From contig NZ_MQTQ01000075.1 of the NCBI RefSeq assembly GCF_020532805.1, positions 1 through 64,000 on the forward strand: a stretch of DNA of 64,000 nucleotides, written 5' to 3'. A program made the translations under genes and the position numbers. Below are positions 46,787 to 55,431 of this stretch, piece after piece. Source of the stretch: Arthrobacter sp. SO5 (GTDB lineage Bacteria > Actinomycetota > Actinomycetes > Actinomycetales > Micrococcaceae). Numbering within the stretch: the stretch's first letter is position 1; every line of letters begins with the position of its first letter. The notes beneath the pieces are model-generated. The model saw only the letters and a program-made list of their open reading frames with translations. It was not told where the DNA came from and searched no databases.

Positions 46787-48196
46787 ATGACAGACGACGC
46801 CGTCGCGGGCGCCTCCCAGCTCAGCGCCAAGCATTGGGGAGTGCGCAAGCGCGCAACAGCGACAGCCGTCGTGGTGGTCGCGGTGGCACTGCTGATCGGC
46901 GGGCTCACGCTGCTCGTGCTGCTGCAGACATCGCTGATCTCGTCCACGGAAACGGCCGCGCAGCGCAAGGCCGAGGACGTCATCACGCAGGTGCGGGATC
47001 AGGATGTCGACGAGGCGGGACTGTACCTGACCGCGACCGCGCACTCAGGGCAGATCGTCCAGCTCCTCAACCCATCCGGCGTCGTCATTGCAGCCTCGGT
47101 GCCGACGGCGGCGCACATGCCGCTAACGACCCTGCGCCCGGGTCCAAACCAGACCCTGAAGCAGGAGGTGTCAGGACTGGAGAGCATCGGGGACGCGGAT
47201 CACTTCCTGATCATCGCCAGCGCTGTGCGTCTGGACCGCGGAATCTACACTGTGGTCGTCGCGTCCACGGTTCGGGTTTTGACGGAGACGGTTAGCACTG
47301 TGTCGTGGTTCCTCCTCGGCGCCACCCCCTTGCTGCTTGTTGTGGTGGCCGTCTCGGTCTGGCTGCTGGTGGGGCGGTCCCTGCAACAGGTCGAAAGGAT
47401 CCGCGGGCAGGTATCCCGAATCGACGGCGGGCGCCTGGACGGCAGAGTGGACGTTCCGCAGACCAGCGACGAAATCCAGGCCCTGGCCGTGACCATGAAC
47501 AAGATGCTGGAACGGCTTCAGTCATCGGACCGCGAACAACGCCGCTTTGTTTCCGACGCCAGCCACGAACTCCGCAGCCCTTTGGCGACGCTGAGCGCGG
47601 GGGTCGAGATTGCCGCGGCCGACCCCTCGGGCGAGACCTGGCACGGGATCTCGGACATCATCTCGGAGGAAACCTCCCGGATGCGTTACCTTGTGGAGGA
47701 CCTGCTGACGCTCGCCAATGCCAACGACGGCGGCTTGCGGCTCAACTCGGCGGAAGTTGACCTAGACGACGTCGTCGACCGCGAAACGCGGAGTCTGCGC
47801 GCCACAAGCCCACACCTCATCACTCTTGACCTCACGCCCGCCCGGATCACCGGGGACGCGCGCCGGGTGGGACAGGCACTGCGAAACGTGCTGGACAACG
47901 CCAACCGGCATGCCCGCTCGCAGATCCAAATCAACTTGACTACTGGGGCGGGCGGAGCTGGCGCGCTGATCACCGTAGACAACGACGGCGACCCGGTGCC
48001 CGAAGCTGATCGGCGCAGGATCTTCGAACGATTCGTCCGGCTTGACGAGAGCAGGTCGCGCGAAGGCGGCGGAAGCGGACTCGGATTGGCCATCGCAGAA
48101 GGAATCATGTCCGCCCATCACGGCTCCATCCGGACCACCCAAAGCCCCACCGGCGGCTGCCGCTTCGAGTTGGCCTTCCCCGCCGCCATGCCCTGA
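46787..48196 (+). CDS. Sensor histidine kinase
   Basis: A 469-residue kinase. A first transmembrane helix is near residues 24-46, an extracytoplasmic sensor follows to about 165, a second helix to about 195, then HAMP and dimerisation/phosphoacceptor sequence FVSDASHELRSPLATL (His near 263). The ATPase domain shows N box NVLDNANRHA, VDNDGDPVPE and GGGSGLGLAI. Signal unknown. It is convergent with the response regulator, which lies downstream in the opposite orientation with only 13 bases between. I start at ATG 46787. Confidence 0.88.
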   Translation: MTDDAVAGASQLSAKHWGVRKRATATAVVVVAVALLIGGLTLLVLLQTSLISSTETAAQRKAEDVITQVRDQDVDEAGLYLTATAHSGQIVQLLNPSGVVIAASVPTAAHMPLTTLRPGPNQTLKQEVSGLESIGDADHFLIIASAVRLDRGIYTVVVASTVRVLTETVSTVSWFLLGATPLLLVVVAVSVWLLVGRSLQQVERIRGQVSRIDGGRLDGRVDVPQTSDEIQALAVTMNKMLERLQSSDREQRRFVSDASHELRSPLATLSAGVEIAAADPSGETWHGISDIISEETSRMRYLVEDLLTLANANDGGLRLNSAEVDLDDVVDRETRSLRATSPHLITLDLTPARITGDARRVGQALRNVLDNANRHARSQIQINLTTGAGGAGALITVDNDGDPVPEADRRRIFERFVRLDESRSREGGGSGLGLAIAEGIMSAHHGSIRTTQSPTGGCRFELAFPAAMP

Positions 48197-48209
48197 GGAC
48201 GCACCCCAC

Positions 48210-48920
48210 CTACCGCTCGGAGGACCGTCGGGCTGCCGCTCCCGCATCCTTGTCGGCGCTCAGCAGATAGCCCATTCCGCGTACGGTGGCCAGCGTGTGC
48301 ACCCCGAAGGGAACATCGATCTTCCGCCGCAGATAACCGATGTAAACCTCCACAACGTTATCTCCGCCCTCAAACGCCGGGTCCCACACGTTGTCCAGTA
48401 TTTCCGCCTTGGACACGACTTGGTCATGCCGGCGGATGAGGTAGTGCAGGAGTCCGTATTCGCGCGCCGTGAGGCCGACCGCGGTGTCCCCCCGGCGGAC
48501 GGTGCGGTTGCGCGGGTCCAGCGTCAACGTCCCCAGCGTCAGGACCACGGGCCGTTCAGGTGCACCGCGGCGGATCAGGGCATGGATGCGGGCCACCAGC
48601 ACCATGAAGCTGAAAGGCTTGGTCAGGTAGTCATCGGCTCCGAGATCGAACGCATCGGTTTGATCGTACTCGCCGTCCTTCGCCGTGAGCATCAGCACCG
48701 GGGTCCATACCTTGCGCTCCCGGAGTTCCTTCAGGACCGCGTACCCGTTCTTGAGCGGCAGCATGAGGTCCAGCAGGATCACGTCGTAGGGATTTTCCGT
48801 CGCCGCCCACAGCCCGCTGACCCCATCGTGCGCCACTTCCACGACAAAGCCCTCATTTGTCAGTCCGCGGCGGATTGTTTCGGCGAGGCCTTTCTCGTCT
48901 TCCACGATCAGAATCCTCAT
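48210..48920 (-). CDS. OmpR/PhoB family response regulator
   Basis: A 236-residue regulator. The receiver has Asp51 in VILLDLMLPL, acidic MRILIVEDE and Lys near 101 in DDYLTKPF; the winged-helix C-terminus has TAREYGLLHYLIRRHDQVVSKAEIL and NVVEVYIGYLRRKID ... VRGMGYLL. Strong ribosome site (AAGGAGGGGG). Likely the cognate partner of the kinase at 46787-48196. The tail-to-tail arrangement means they have separate promoters. Downstream of its start (48921-49113) nothing is coded; target genes are unknown. Confidence 0.9.
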   Translation of the reverse strand: MRILIVEDEKGLAETIRRGLTNEGFVVEVAHDGVSGLWAATENPYDVILLDLMLPLKNGYAVLKELRERKVWTPVLMLTAKDGEYDQTDAFDLGADDYLTKPFSFMVLVARIHALIRRGAPERPVVLTLGTLTLDPRNRTVRRGDTAVGLTAREYGLLHYLIRRHDQVVSKAEILDNVWDPAFEGGDNVVEVYIGYLRRKIDVPFGVHTLATVRGMGYLLSADKDAGAAARRSSER

Positions 48921-49113
48921 TCAGGGACCCCCTCCTTGATAGTGGAAGTATGTCCCATCCGGTATGAGCAGAACCTGAGAACATCCAGTACGCGACCGGT
49001 GAAGTCAGTGCCCTCCGCGTGTACCGGCACCTCGACGGCACCAGCCAGATCTCGCCCAGAGCCGCCTATCTGCGCGAGGCGGCAAGGCGCAGCCAGCAGT
49101 GCGGGACATAGCG

Positions 49114-51642
49114 TCAGGTCGTCGGAACGGGTTTGGCCGGGTTCTTCGGGCGGGTCCGCCGGCGGGTGACCGCGTTGACCACACGCATGCACAGCGCCCA
49201 ATAGGCTATCCCCGCGGCGAGAGAGGCCGCGACGGCCAGAACTGGACTGATCCCGGCCAAGAGCGGGAAGACCAGCCAGTGGACCAGGTACGCGTAGAGG
49301 GAGGCGCTCGCCAGGACCACCGTGAGGCGTCGTAGGCCCTTCGGCACCGGGATGCCGGGCAGCCAGATAAGCAGCAGTATCCCAGCGAGCAAGGTGTATT
49401 CCCGGTTCGCGTTGTCGAAGAACCCCGGAACGGTGAGGACCGCAATCGCTGAGACAACGCAGCGCTGGGCTACCGTCCGGGACCGCGCAATGGCCCAGCC
49501 GAGAGTGAACAGCCAGAGGGCCGGCGCCGTGTGCGGCACCCCGGGGTTCACCAGCTCGTAGCGGGTCAGCAGCCCGACGCCGGTCAGCGCCAGGGGAAAG
49601 AGCAGCGGGAAGCGCCGCTCCGTGCGGTCGGCCCAGGGAAAGGCCAGCAGCGCTGTCATTCCCAGGAGCAGGTAGACGAGTATCTCGATGAACCAGAAAT
49701 GCCACTGCGTGGTGACCGCTGCCGGCCCAAGGACAGCGTTCAGGAGCAGGATATTGGCAGGTAAGTAGTTGTCGGTGATCAGATAGGCGACCCCAATGAA
49801 CGCCATGCTGGGTACGACGATTCTGGCCAGGCTGGCCAGCTGCCGCCGCAGCCGCGGCAGCCGCTCTCCGGCGAGCTGGAAGCGCGCGAAGTTGAAGCCG
49901 GCCACGGCCATGAGCACGTGGGCCGTTCCCTGCCAGCTGAACAGGCCGACGTGGGTGCTGACGATCAGGACGATAGCCACAGCCCTCAGCACAATGCTGG
50001 TTTCGAGCCGGGCAAAGTACCGCCGCCGCTTCCGGACCGGTTCCGTGTGGGGCCGCGGTTCCAGGTCCCGGACCGGCGTCACATGCCAGTCCGGCGGGAG
50101 ATGGCCCAGGGCTTGTTCCAGCCGGACCGACGCGGCCACGTAGGACAGCGAGTCCCCGCCCAGCGAGACAAACGTGTCGCCGTCGGCGATGTCGGCGCAT
50201 TCCAGGGCGTCCTGGAAAATCTTCCGGACGCTGTCTGTTCCGCCGGCTTCCGTCACGGGTGCAGGCTGTGGCCGGGACAGGGCCAGCACAGCCTGGTAGT
50301 CCAGTTTTCCTGTCGCCAGGCGCGGGAGACGCTCGACGGCGTGTACCTCAAGGGCTGCCCGCGGCAGCCCCACGCCCTGGGCGAGCACCTTGCCCAGCAG
50401 CTGTGCGTCGTGGTCGCCTTCAATGGCGACGACGACGCCGTCGTCCGTTCCCGCGCTGGCGGCCCGCACTCCGAGGTCGGCCAGAAGCCGCTCCACCTGC
50501 CCAAGGTCAACACGAAGTCCGACGATCTTGACGAACCGGCCGCGCCTCCCCACTACTTCGTAGACTCCCGCAGGATGTTTCCTGGCGAGGTCGCCGGTGC
50601 GGAGCTCGGTGACGGTGCGGCCAGCGGCGAGGTCCGCCGGGCTGCGGGCATAGCCGAGCATGACGTTGGGGCCGGTGTAGACAAGTTCGCCGTGCTCAAG
50701 TCCCGGCACGGGGTCGATCCGGAACGATCCGCCGGGTACGGGGATGCCGACGGCACCCGGGAGCTCGGCCGCCAGCCCAGGAGGAAGGTAGGCCATCCTG
50801 GCAGTTGCTTCTGTCTGGCCGTACATGACGAAAAATTCCCAGCCGTTGCGGCGGCCCAGCTCGGCGTAGTGCCGCACCGATTCCGGCGCCATGCGGCCGC
50901 CTGCCTGGGTGACGTAGCGCAGGTCGGGCAGCTCCATGCCGGCGAACCCCACCCTTTCCAGCAGCTCGAAGGTGTACGGCACGGCCGCAAAGGCCGTAGC
51001 CCCCTGCTGCCGAAAGAGGTCCCAGAAGCACGGATCAACGACAGAAAGGCCGGTGAGGACCAGCCCGGCGCCGCGGAGCAGGTGGCTGTTGATCACCGAC
51101 AATCCGTAGCAGTAGGACATGGGGAGCGTGGTGGCGGCACGGTCATCCGGGCCGATGTTCAGGTACTCGGCAATCGATTCGGCATTGGCTTGCAGGTTCG
51201 CGTGGGAGAGGCGGACGAGCTTCGGCGAGCCCGTGGATCCGGATGTGCTGAGCAGAAGCGCCAGGTCCGGATGCAGCTCGTGCCGTGTACCGGGCCGACG
51301 TTCCTCCAGCACGGTCCCGCCGTTCCCGGACCGCATGACGACGTCGGGGTCGTAGGCCGCGAGGAGGGATTCCAGAGCGGCCGGTTTGTCCTCGGGCAAG
51401 AGGATCAGGGGGTGCCCGCCCGCCAGCGCTGCCAGATAGGCGACCAAGGAGTCGGGATCGTTGCCTGCGGTCAGCGCGACGAGGCGCCGCTCCGTGCCCA
51501 GCCGGACGGCCAGGTCATCGACGCGTTCCGCCAGTTCCCGGTAGGTCAGGACCAGGGTGTCGGTGAGGATGGCGGGTCTGTCCCCGTAGCTCGCCAGATC
51601 GGCGGCAAAGGGCACCCGCATGAAGTCAATCTGCGTGGTCAC
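49114..51642 (-). CDS. Adenylation-carrier-acyltransferase 3 fusion protein
   Basis: An 842-residue single polypeptide. Residues 1 to about 455 are an AMP-forming adenylation domain: LLSTSGSTGSPKLVRLSHANL, MYGQTEATARM, TGDLARKHPAGVYEVVGR, GRFVKIVGLRVDLGQVE and the Lys of RLATGKLDY. Residues about 470-530 form a carrier domain with the phosphopantetheine Ser in SLGGDSLS (about 497). From about residue 545 the rest is a ten-helix acyltransferase-3 membrane domain (TSIVLRAVAIVLIVSTHVGLFSW). So substrate activation, tethering and transfer lie in one membrane protein, as in D-alanylation machinery but fused. The GTG start is leaderless, seven bases after a -10 TAATAT. Iron-box control suggests an iron-stress role; the substrate is unknown. 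Confidence 0.88.
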   Translation of the reverse strand: MTTQIDFMRVPFAADLASYGDRPAILTDTLVLTYRELAERVDDLAVRLGTERRLVALTAGNDPDSLVAYLAALAGGHPLILLPEDKPAALESLLAAYDPDVVMRSGNGGTVLEERRPGTRHELHPDLALLLSTSGSTGSPKLVRLSHANLQANAESIAEYLNIGPDDRAATTLPMSYCYGLSVINSHLLRGAGLVLTGLSVVDPCFWDLFRQQGATAFAAVPYTFELLERVGFAGMELPDLRYVTQAGGRMAPESVRHYAELGRRNGWEFFVMYGQTEATARMAYLPPGLAAELPGAVGIPVPGGSFRIDPVPGLEHGELVYTGPNVMLGYARSPADLAAGRTVTELRTGDLARKHPAGVYEVVGRRGRFVKIVGLRVDLGQVERLLADLGVRAASAGTDDGVVVAIEGDHDAQLLGKVLAQGVGLPRAALEVHAVERLPRLATGKLDYQAVLALSRPQPAPVTEAGGTDSVRKIFQDALECADIADGDTFVSLGGDSLSYVAASVRLEQALGHLPPDWHVTPVRDLEPRPHTEPVRKRRRYFARLETSIVLRAVAIVLIVSTHVGLFSWQGTAHVLMAVAGFNFARFQLAGERLPRLRRQLASLARIVVPSMAFIGVAYLITDNYLPANILLLNAVLGPAAVTTQWHFWFIEILVYLLLGMTALLAFPWADRTERRFPLLFPLALTGVGLLTRYELVNPGVPHTAPALWLFTLGWAIARSRTVAQRCVVSAIAVLTVPGFFDNANREYTLLAGILLLIWLPGIPVPKGLRRLTVVLASASLYAYLVHWLVFPLLAGISPVLAVAASLAAGIAYWALCMRVVNAVTRRRTRPKNPAKPVPTT

Positions 51643-51649
51643 CCGGACG

Positions 51650-51679
51650 ATATTATTAGATAAGGCTTACCTAAAACAA
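51650..51679 (-). promoter_or_regulatory. Predicted iron-repressed promoter of the fusion gene
   Basis: Minus strand: -35 TTGTTT, 18-base spacer, -10 TAATAT ending seven bases before the GTG at 51642. Transcription would start at or near the GTG, giving a leaderless mRNA. The spacer is the iron box. Confidence 0.7.
51656..51674 (-). promoter_or_regulatory. IdeR/DtxR-type iron box
   Basis: TTAGATAAGGCTTACCTAA (plus-strand text) matches the actinobacterial iron box TTAGGTTAGGCTAACCTAA at 16 of 19 positions by eye. It fills the 18-base spacer between a -35 TTGTTT (51674-51679, minus strand) and -10 TAATAT (51650-51655) of the fusion gene. Confidence 0.8.
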
Positions 51680-51876
51680 ATTAGGGTACAAAAGGTTTTC
51701 GTAATCACCCCGTGCCGTGGCCCTAGGCGCCGTGACTGCATGGTGGAAGATGGGGTGTAATAGCGACGACGGGCTTACTCGGACCATCTCGACTTCACCG
51801 GTCCGTGGAGTGCCCGGCAACGAATGGCTGGGGAAGGCTGATGTTCGTCAGTCCCGGAATCTCTGGAAGGCGCCTT

Positions 51877-52551
51877 ATGAGAAGTAGGATCTGCACCGGC
51901 CGGCGCGCCCGACGCCTGAGGACGGCCCTGGCAGCTGCGGCGGTATCGACGCTGGTGCTGACCGGATGCTCCGCCGCAACCGGTGCGGGCGGTGTCAGCC
52001 CCACTAGCTCCGGACCGCAGGACACGCCGGCCCAGGTGGCCGCGCCTGGAACCGTTCCCTCGTCCACGGGTCCGTCCGCACCGGTGCCAGGCGCCGCCGG
52101 GGACTCCCCCTCGACGGCCGCACGGATGGCGTGCTCGGACGAAACGCGGGAAAACATCGCCAAGGTCCTCTCCCTGGCCGAGCCCCCCAAGCCGACCGAT
52201 ACGTGGGCGAACCGGCTCTACACGTGCACCTACACGTTGCCGGCGGGGTCCCTGGTGTTGGCGGTGCAGGAGTCCACGGACGCGCCCTCGGCGCGCGCTC
52301 AGTTTGACGCCCTCCAGCACAACACACCGTCGGCCGTGCCGATTCAAGGCTTGACCAACCTCGGGCTGCCGGCCTTCGAAACGGGAGATGGCCTCGTGGT
52401 GTTCGCCAAGGACAACATGACCCTCACCGTCGAAGCAACGAAGCTGACGGCGACCGTCGGCCCGCACGGTGTGACCCGGGGCGCCTTCGCCTACCAGGTA
52501 GCGACCGCCGTCCTGGCCTGCTGGGCCGAACATCCGCCGGCCGGGTCCTGA
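51877..52551 (+). CDS. Secreted lipoprotein with Cys pair, unknown function
   Basis: A 224-residue protein. After a basic N-terminus, the signal segment AAAAVSTLVLTGC is a lipobox. A Pro/Ser/Thr-rich linker follows to about residue 80. The C-terminal domain has Cys in MACSDETREN, LYTCTYTLPAG and VLACWAEH, with probable disulfides. TWANRLYTCTYTLPAGSLVLAVQESTD resembles secreted proteins of unknown function in actinobacteria. GGAAGG precedes the ATG at 51877. It is divergent from the iron-box fusion gene. Confidence 0.75.
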   Translation: MRSRICTGRRARRLRTALAAAAVSTLVLTGCSAATGAGGVSPTSSGPQDTPAQVAAPGTVPSSTGPSAPVPGAAGDSPSTAARMACSDETRENIAKVLSLAEPPKPTDTWANRLYTCTYTLPAGSLVLAVQESTDAPSARAQFDALQHNTPSAVPIQGLTNLGLPAFETGDGLVVFAKDNMTLTVEATKLTATVGPHGVTRGAFAYQVATAVLACWAEHPPAGS

Positions 52552-52688
52552 TCTCCGATTCTGGAGCGAAGTCTCAAATAAAGAAATTGGAAATGTCCAA
52601 TCCGTGACATGGATCACTACGAAGCATTAGTGTCACAACCATGGCGTGCCCACCAGGGGAACGGCCATTGTCATCGGAGGAACCCATC

Positions 52689-53447
52689 ATGAAGAAGTCC
52701 GCATTCCTGATCGCCCCCGCCCTAGCCCTGGGCGTGCTCGCCCTCTCCACCAGCCCGGCCCTCGCGGCCGACGACAATACTTTCCAGGCAAACCTTGCCG
52801 CGATCAACGGCAGCAACGCCACGGGCACGGTGATGATCACCGTCAGCGGTGACCAAGCCACCGTCACCGAAAAAGTCTCAGGACTCGCCGCCACGTTCGA
52901 CGGCAAGCCTTACCCGCACGTCCAGCACATCCACATCGGCGCCAAAGGCACCTGCCCCGACATGTCCGCCGACACCAACAAGGACGGCGTCATCAGCACC
53001 ACCGAAGGCGCCCCGAACTACGGCGGCATCGGAGCGACCCTGTCCACCAGCGGCGACACGAGCCCGGCCGCCGGCACCAACCTGGCCGTGGCCGGCATGG
53101 GCGCCGCCTACACCTACCAGCGGACCTTCACCCTGGACGCAAAGACCTCCGCCGCGCTCAAGGGGGGCACCGCCGTCGTCGTCGTCCACGGCCTGGACCC
53201 CGCCACCCTGTCCCCCGAGGCCCAAAAGGCACCCAGCGACCTCGTCCCGTCCCTGCCGCTGGCCGCTACGTCACCGGCACTGTGCGGGACGCTCACCGCG
53301 ATGCCTGCCGGGGCCCCCGGCACGGGAATCAAGGCTCCGGCTACCCCCGCCGGCCCTGACATGGGACTGCTGGCTGCCGGCGGCGGTCTGCTCCTGGCAG
53401 CGGGCGGAGCCTACACAGTCCGCCGCCGGATGAGCGCCAAGGCCTGA
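52689..53447 (+). CDS. CHRD-like surface protein with C-terminal anchor helix
   Basis: A 252-residue exported protein: signal peptide cleaved near residue 26 (PALAAD), a CHRD-like domain with FQANLAAINGS, TVMITVSGDQATVTEKVSGL and HVQHIHIGAKGTCPD, and a C-terminal helix (MGLLAAGGGLLLAAGGAYT) followed by RRRM. That tail has the order motif-helix-basic residues of cell-wall sorting signals but no LPXTG before the helix. CHRD modules occur in secreted, often structural, proteins. GGAGG sits six bases before the ATG. It is followed by a class F sortase gene 16 bases downstream. Confidence 0.8.
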   Translation: MKKSAFLIAPALALGVLALSTSPALAADDNTFQANLAAINGSNATGTVMITVSGDQATVTEKVSGLAATFDGKPYPHVQHIHIGAKGTCPDMSADTNKDGVISTTEGAPNYGGIGATLSTSGDTSPAAGTNLAVAGMGAAYTYQRTFTLDAKTSAALKGGTAVVVVHGLDPATLSPEAQKAPSDLVPSLPLAATSPALCGTLTAMPAGAPGTGIKAPATPAGPDMGLLAAGGGLLLAAGGAYTVRRRMSAKA

Positions 53448-53463
53448 AATAGGGCAGGGCCTG

Positions 53464-54183
53464 ATGGCATCTGAAATGAAAGGCCGCCGCGGACGTACGA
53501 TTGCGTCCGCGGCGGCCGCCCTGATTCTGGCCGGCGGAATCACCGCGTGCGGATCCGGGCTCCAGGCCGGGGGCGGGAATCCTGCCGGCGCACCTGCCGC
53601 TACCGCTTCCGCCGGAAACTCCACACAGTCCACGCCGACAGCACAGGCGGGATCCGCAGCGCCGACTGCAGCTCCGGACGGCCCGCCGGCTCCAGCCCCC
53701 GCAAATCCCTCCGTTTTGCCCGTCAGCGTGCCCGTCAGTGTGGACGTCCCCGCCATTGGGGTCACGTCCCCGCTGATGCAACTCGGCAAACAGGACAACG
53801 GCGAAGTCGGTATCCCGCCAGGGGAACCCGGCTCCCCCGCCGGCTGGTACAACAACTCCCCGGTTCCCGGACAGGCGGGCTCGGCGATCATCCTCGGCCA
53901 TGTGAACTCCACAAAGGGCCCCGTCGGGGTGTTCTACCGCCTCCACGAGTTGGCCGCCGGCGAGGAATTCACCGTCACCCTCGCGGACCGCACGGCGTCC
54001 GTGTTCACCGTGGACAGAGTCGAGACCTACCGCAAGGCCAGCTTCCCGACCGTGGAGGTCTACCGAAATGCAGACAGGCCCGAGGTCCGGCTGATCACCT
54101 GTGGCGGATATGATCCTGCCACCGGGGACTACCTGGACAACACGGTCGTCTACGCCCACCTCACCGCCAGCCGCCCCGCCTGA
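53464..54183 (+). CDS. Class F sortase
   Basis: A 239-residue exported sortase. Signal or lipobox region ALILAGGITACGS, a Pro/Ala-rich linker (about 40-85), then the catalytic domain: SAIILGHVNSTKGPVGVFYRL (catalytic His), SVFTVDRVETYRKASFP and VRLITCGGYDPATGDYLDNTVVYAHL (catalytic Cys). Class F sortases attach proteins to the wall; the target motif may differ from LPXTG. It is between the CHRD-like protein and the cupredoxin lipoprotein on the same strand, so these look like one transcript. Confidence 0.88.
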   Translation: MASEMKGRRGRTIASAAAALILAGGITACGSGLQAGGGNPAGAPAATASAGNSTQSTPTAQAGSAAPTAAPDGPPAPAPANPSVLPVSVPVSVDVPAIGVTSPLMQLGKQDNGEVGIPPGEPGSPAGWYNNSPVPGQAGSAIILGHVNSTKGPVGVFYRLHELAAGEEFTVTLADRTASVFTVDRVETYRKASFPTVEVYRNADRPEVRLITCGGYDPATGDYLDNTVVYAHLTASRPA

Positions 54184-54236
54184 CACCGGGCATGCTCACA
54201 CCTGAGCGGCCGATGCAGTTTCCCGGAGGGAACACC

Positions 54237-54698
54237 ATGAACCTGACCAGCACCAAATCCTGCCGCCTCGCTGCTGCATTCCTCGCCGGAGCCGTGGCGC
54301 TGGGCGTCACTGGCTGCGGAAGCGGCGCCGGGAGCAGCAGCACCGGGCCAGCAACGTCGCCGCCGTCGTCCGCCTCTGCGTCCGTGAGCCCGGCCACCTC
54401 GACCCCGCCGGCCTCCCCCTCGGTGACCACTTCGGCTCCTGCGGGCACCCCGGCCGCTACAACCATCCACATCCAGTCCTTCGCCTACTCAGCGGTGGAC
54501 AGCGTCCCCGCCGGGGCCACGCTGACTGTGATGAACATGGACACCGAGGCCCACACCGTGACCGCGGACGACGGTTCCTTCGACGTCATCGTGAAAGGCG
54601 GAGAGTCCGTCACCTTCACCGCCCCCGCCAAGCCAGGCACCTACACCTTCCACTGCACCTACCACTCCAATATGCAAGGAACGCTCACGGTCACATGA
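54237..54698 (+). CDS. Cupredoxin-like lipoprotein
   Basis: A 153-residue lipoprotein. Signal with lipobox LGVTGC, a Ser/Thr/Pro-rich spacer, and a C-terminal cupredoxin fold: TIHIQSFAYSAVDSVPAGATLTVMNMDTEAHTVTADDGSF with His ligand, then FHCTYHSNMQGTLTV with the Cys-His-Met set of type-I copper sites. It probably carries electrons or copper outside the membrane. GGAGGG is 6 bases before the ATG. It follows the sortase gene by 53 bases. Confidence 0.87.
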   Translation: MNLTSTKSCRLAAAFLAGAVALGVTGCGSGAGSSSTGPATSPPSSASASVSPATSTPPASPSVTTSAPAGTPAATTIHIQSFAYSAVDSVPAGATLTVMNMDTEAHTVTADDGSFDVIVKGGESVTFTAPAKPGTYTFHCTYHSNMQGTLTVT

Positions 54699-54835
54699 CA
54701 GCGGCCGGACCGCCTTCCTGACGATGCCGGGCTGGACCAACGCCCGAAAGTATCTCCCCCGCCGTAGGACGATTATCTTTGAGCCTGCAGGGGATGGGGT
54801 CTTCGATTACGCCTATATTGTGCGACGCTGATGTC

Positions 54836-55258
54836 ATGGATCTGGAGGTGTTGCCCGCGCTCACGATTCCCGCCTCGGAACTTGGCTGGCGGTTCTCGCG
54901 ATCGTCCGGGCCAGGCGGTCAACACGTCAACACCTCGGACAGCCGCGTCGAGCTCTCATGGAACGTCGGCGCCTCGGCGGCGCTTTCAGACAGTCAGCGG
55001 CTGATGCTCCTGACCCGTCTTGGACAACGTCTGATCGCCGGGGTGATCACCGTGACCGCCTCCGAGCGGCGCTCCCAGCTGCGCAATCGCGAGATCGCCC
55101 TGGCCAAACTCGCCGACGTCGTGGCAGCGGGTCTCGCTCCCGAAGCTGCCCACCGCCGGGCGACCAAACCCAGCCGTGGCTCGAACCACCGGCGCCTCGC
55201 CGCCAAGGAACAGCGGGCAGCGACCAAACGGCAACGACGGCGGCCATCCGCCGAGTAG
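54836..55258 (+). CDS. arfB: Ribosome rescue factor ArfB
   Basis: A 140-residue peptidyl-tRNA hydrolase of the ArfB/YaeJ type. The GGQ loop is present in RFSRSSGPGGQHVNTSDSRVEL, followed by SDSQRLMLLTRLG and a basic C-terminal tail (SRGSNHRRLAAKEQRAATKRQRRR) that enters the empty mRNA channel. It releases stalled ribosomes. The ATG at 54836 gives the length typical of ArfB; an in-frame start 19 codons upstream lacks conserved sequence. It is a single-gene unit. Confidence 0.9.
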   Translation: MDLEVLPALTIPASELGWRFSRSSGPGGQHVNTSDSRVELSWNVGASAALSDSQRLMLLTRLGQRLIAGVITVTASERRSQLRNREIALAKLADVVAAGLAPEAAHRRATKPSRGSNHRRLAAKEQRAATKRQRRRPSAE

Positions 55259-55431
55259 CCCGAACCAGTCCGCGCCGCCAACTGCCGGGATCCGGGTCCG
55301 CGTGGAAAACATGCGTTCGACGGACGCCCGAGCACATGTTCAGCAACACCCCACCGAATCAAACAGACCCAGTGATGGACTACTACCGACAGCTGTGAGC
55401 CACACTCCTCATCCGGACGAACCCGTGGCAG

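Noticed and set aside
49918..51663. Plus-strand frame of 581 codons
   Set aside because: It is antisense to the adenylation-carrier-acyltransferase gene, which has full family motifs, and shows none of its own.
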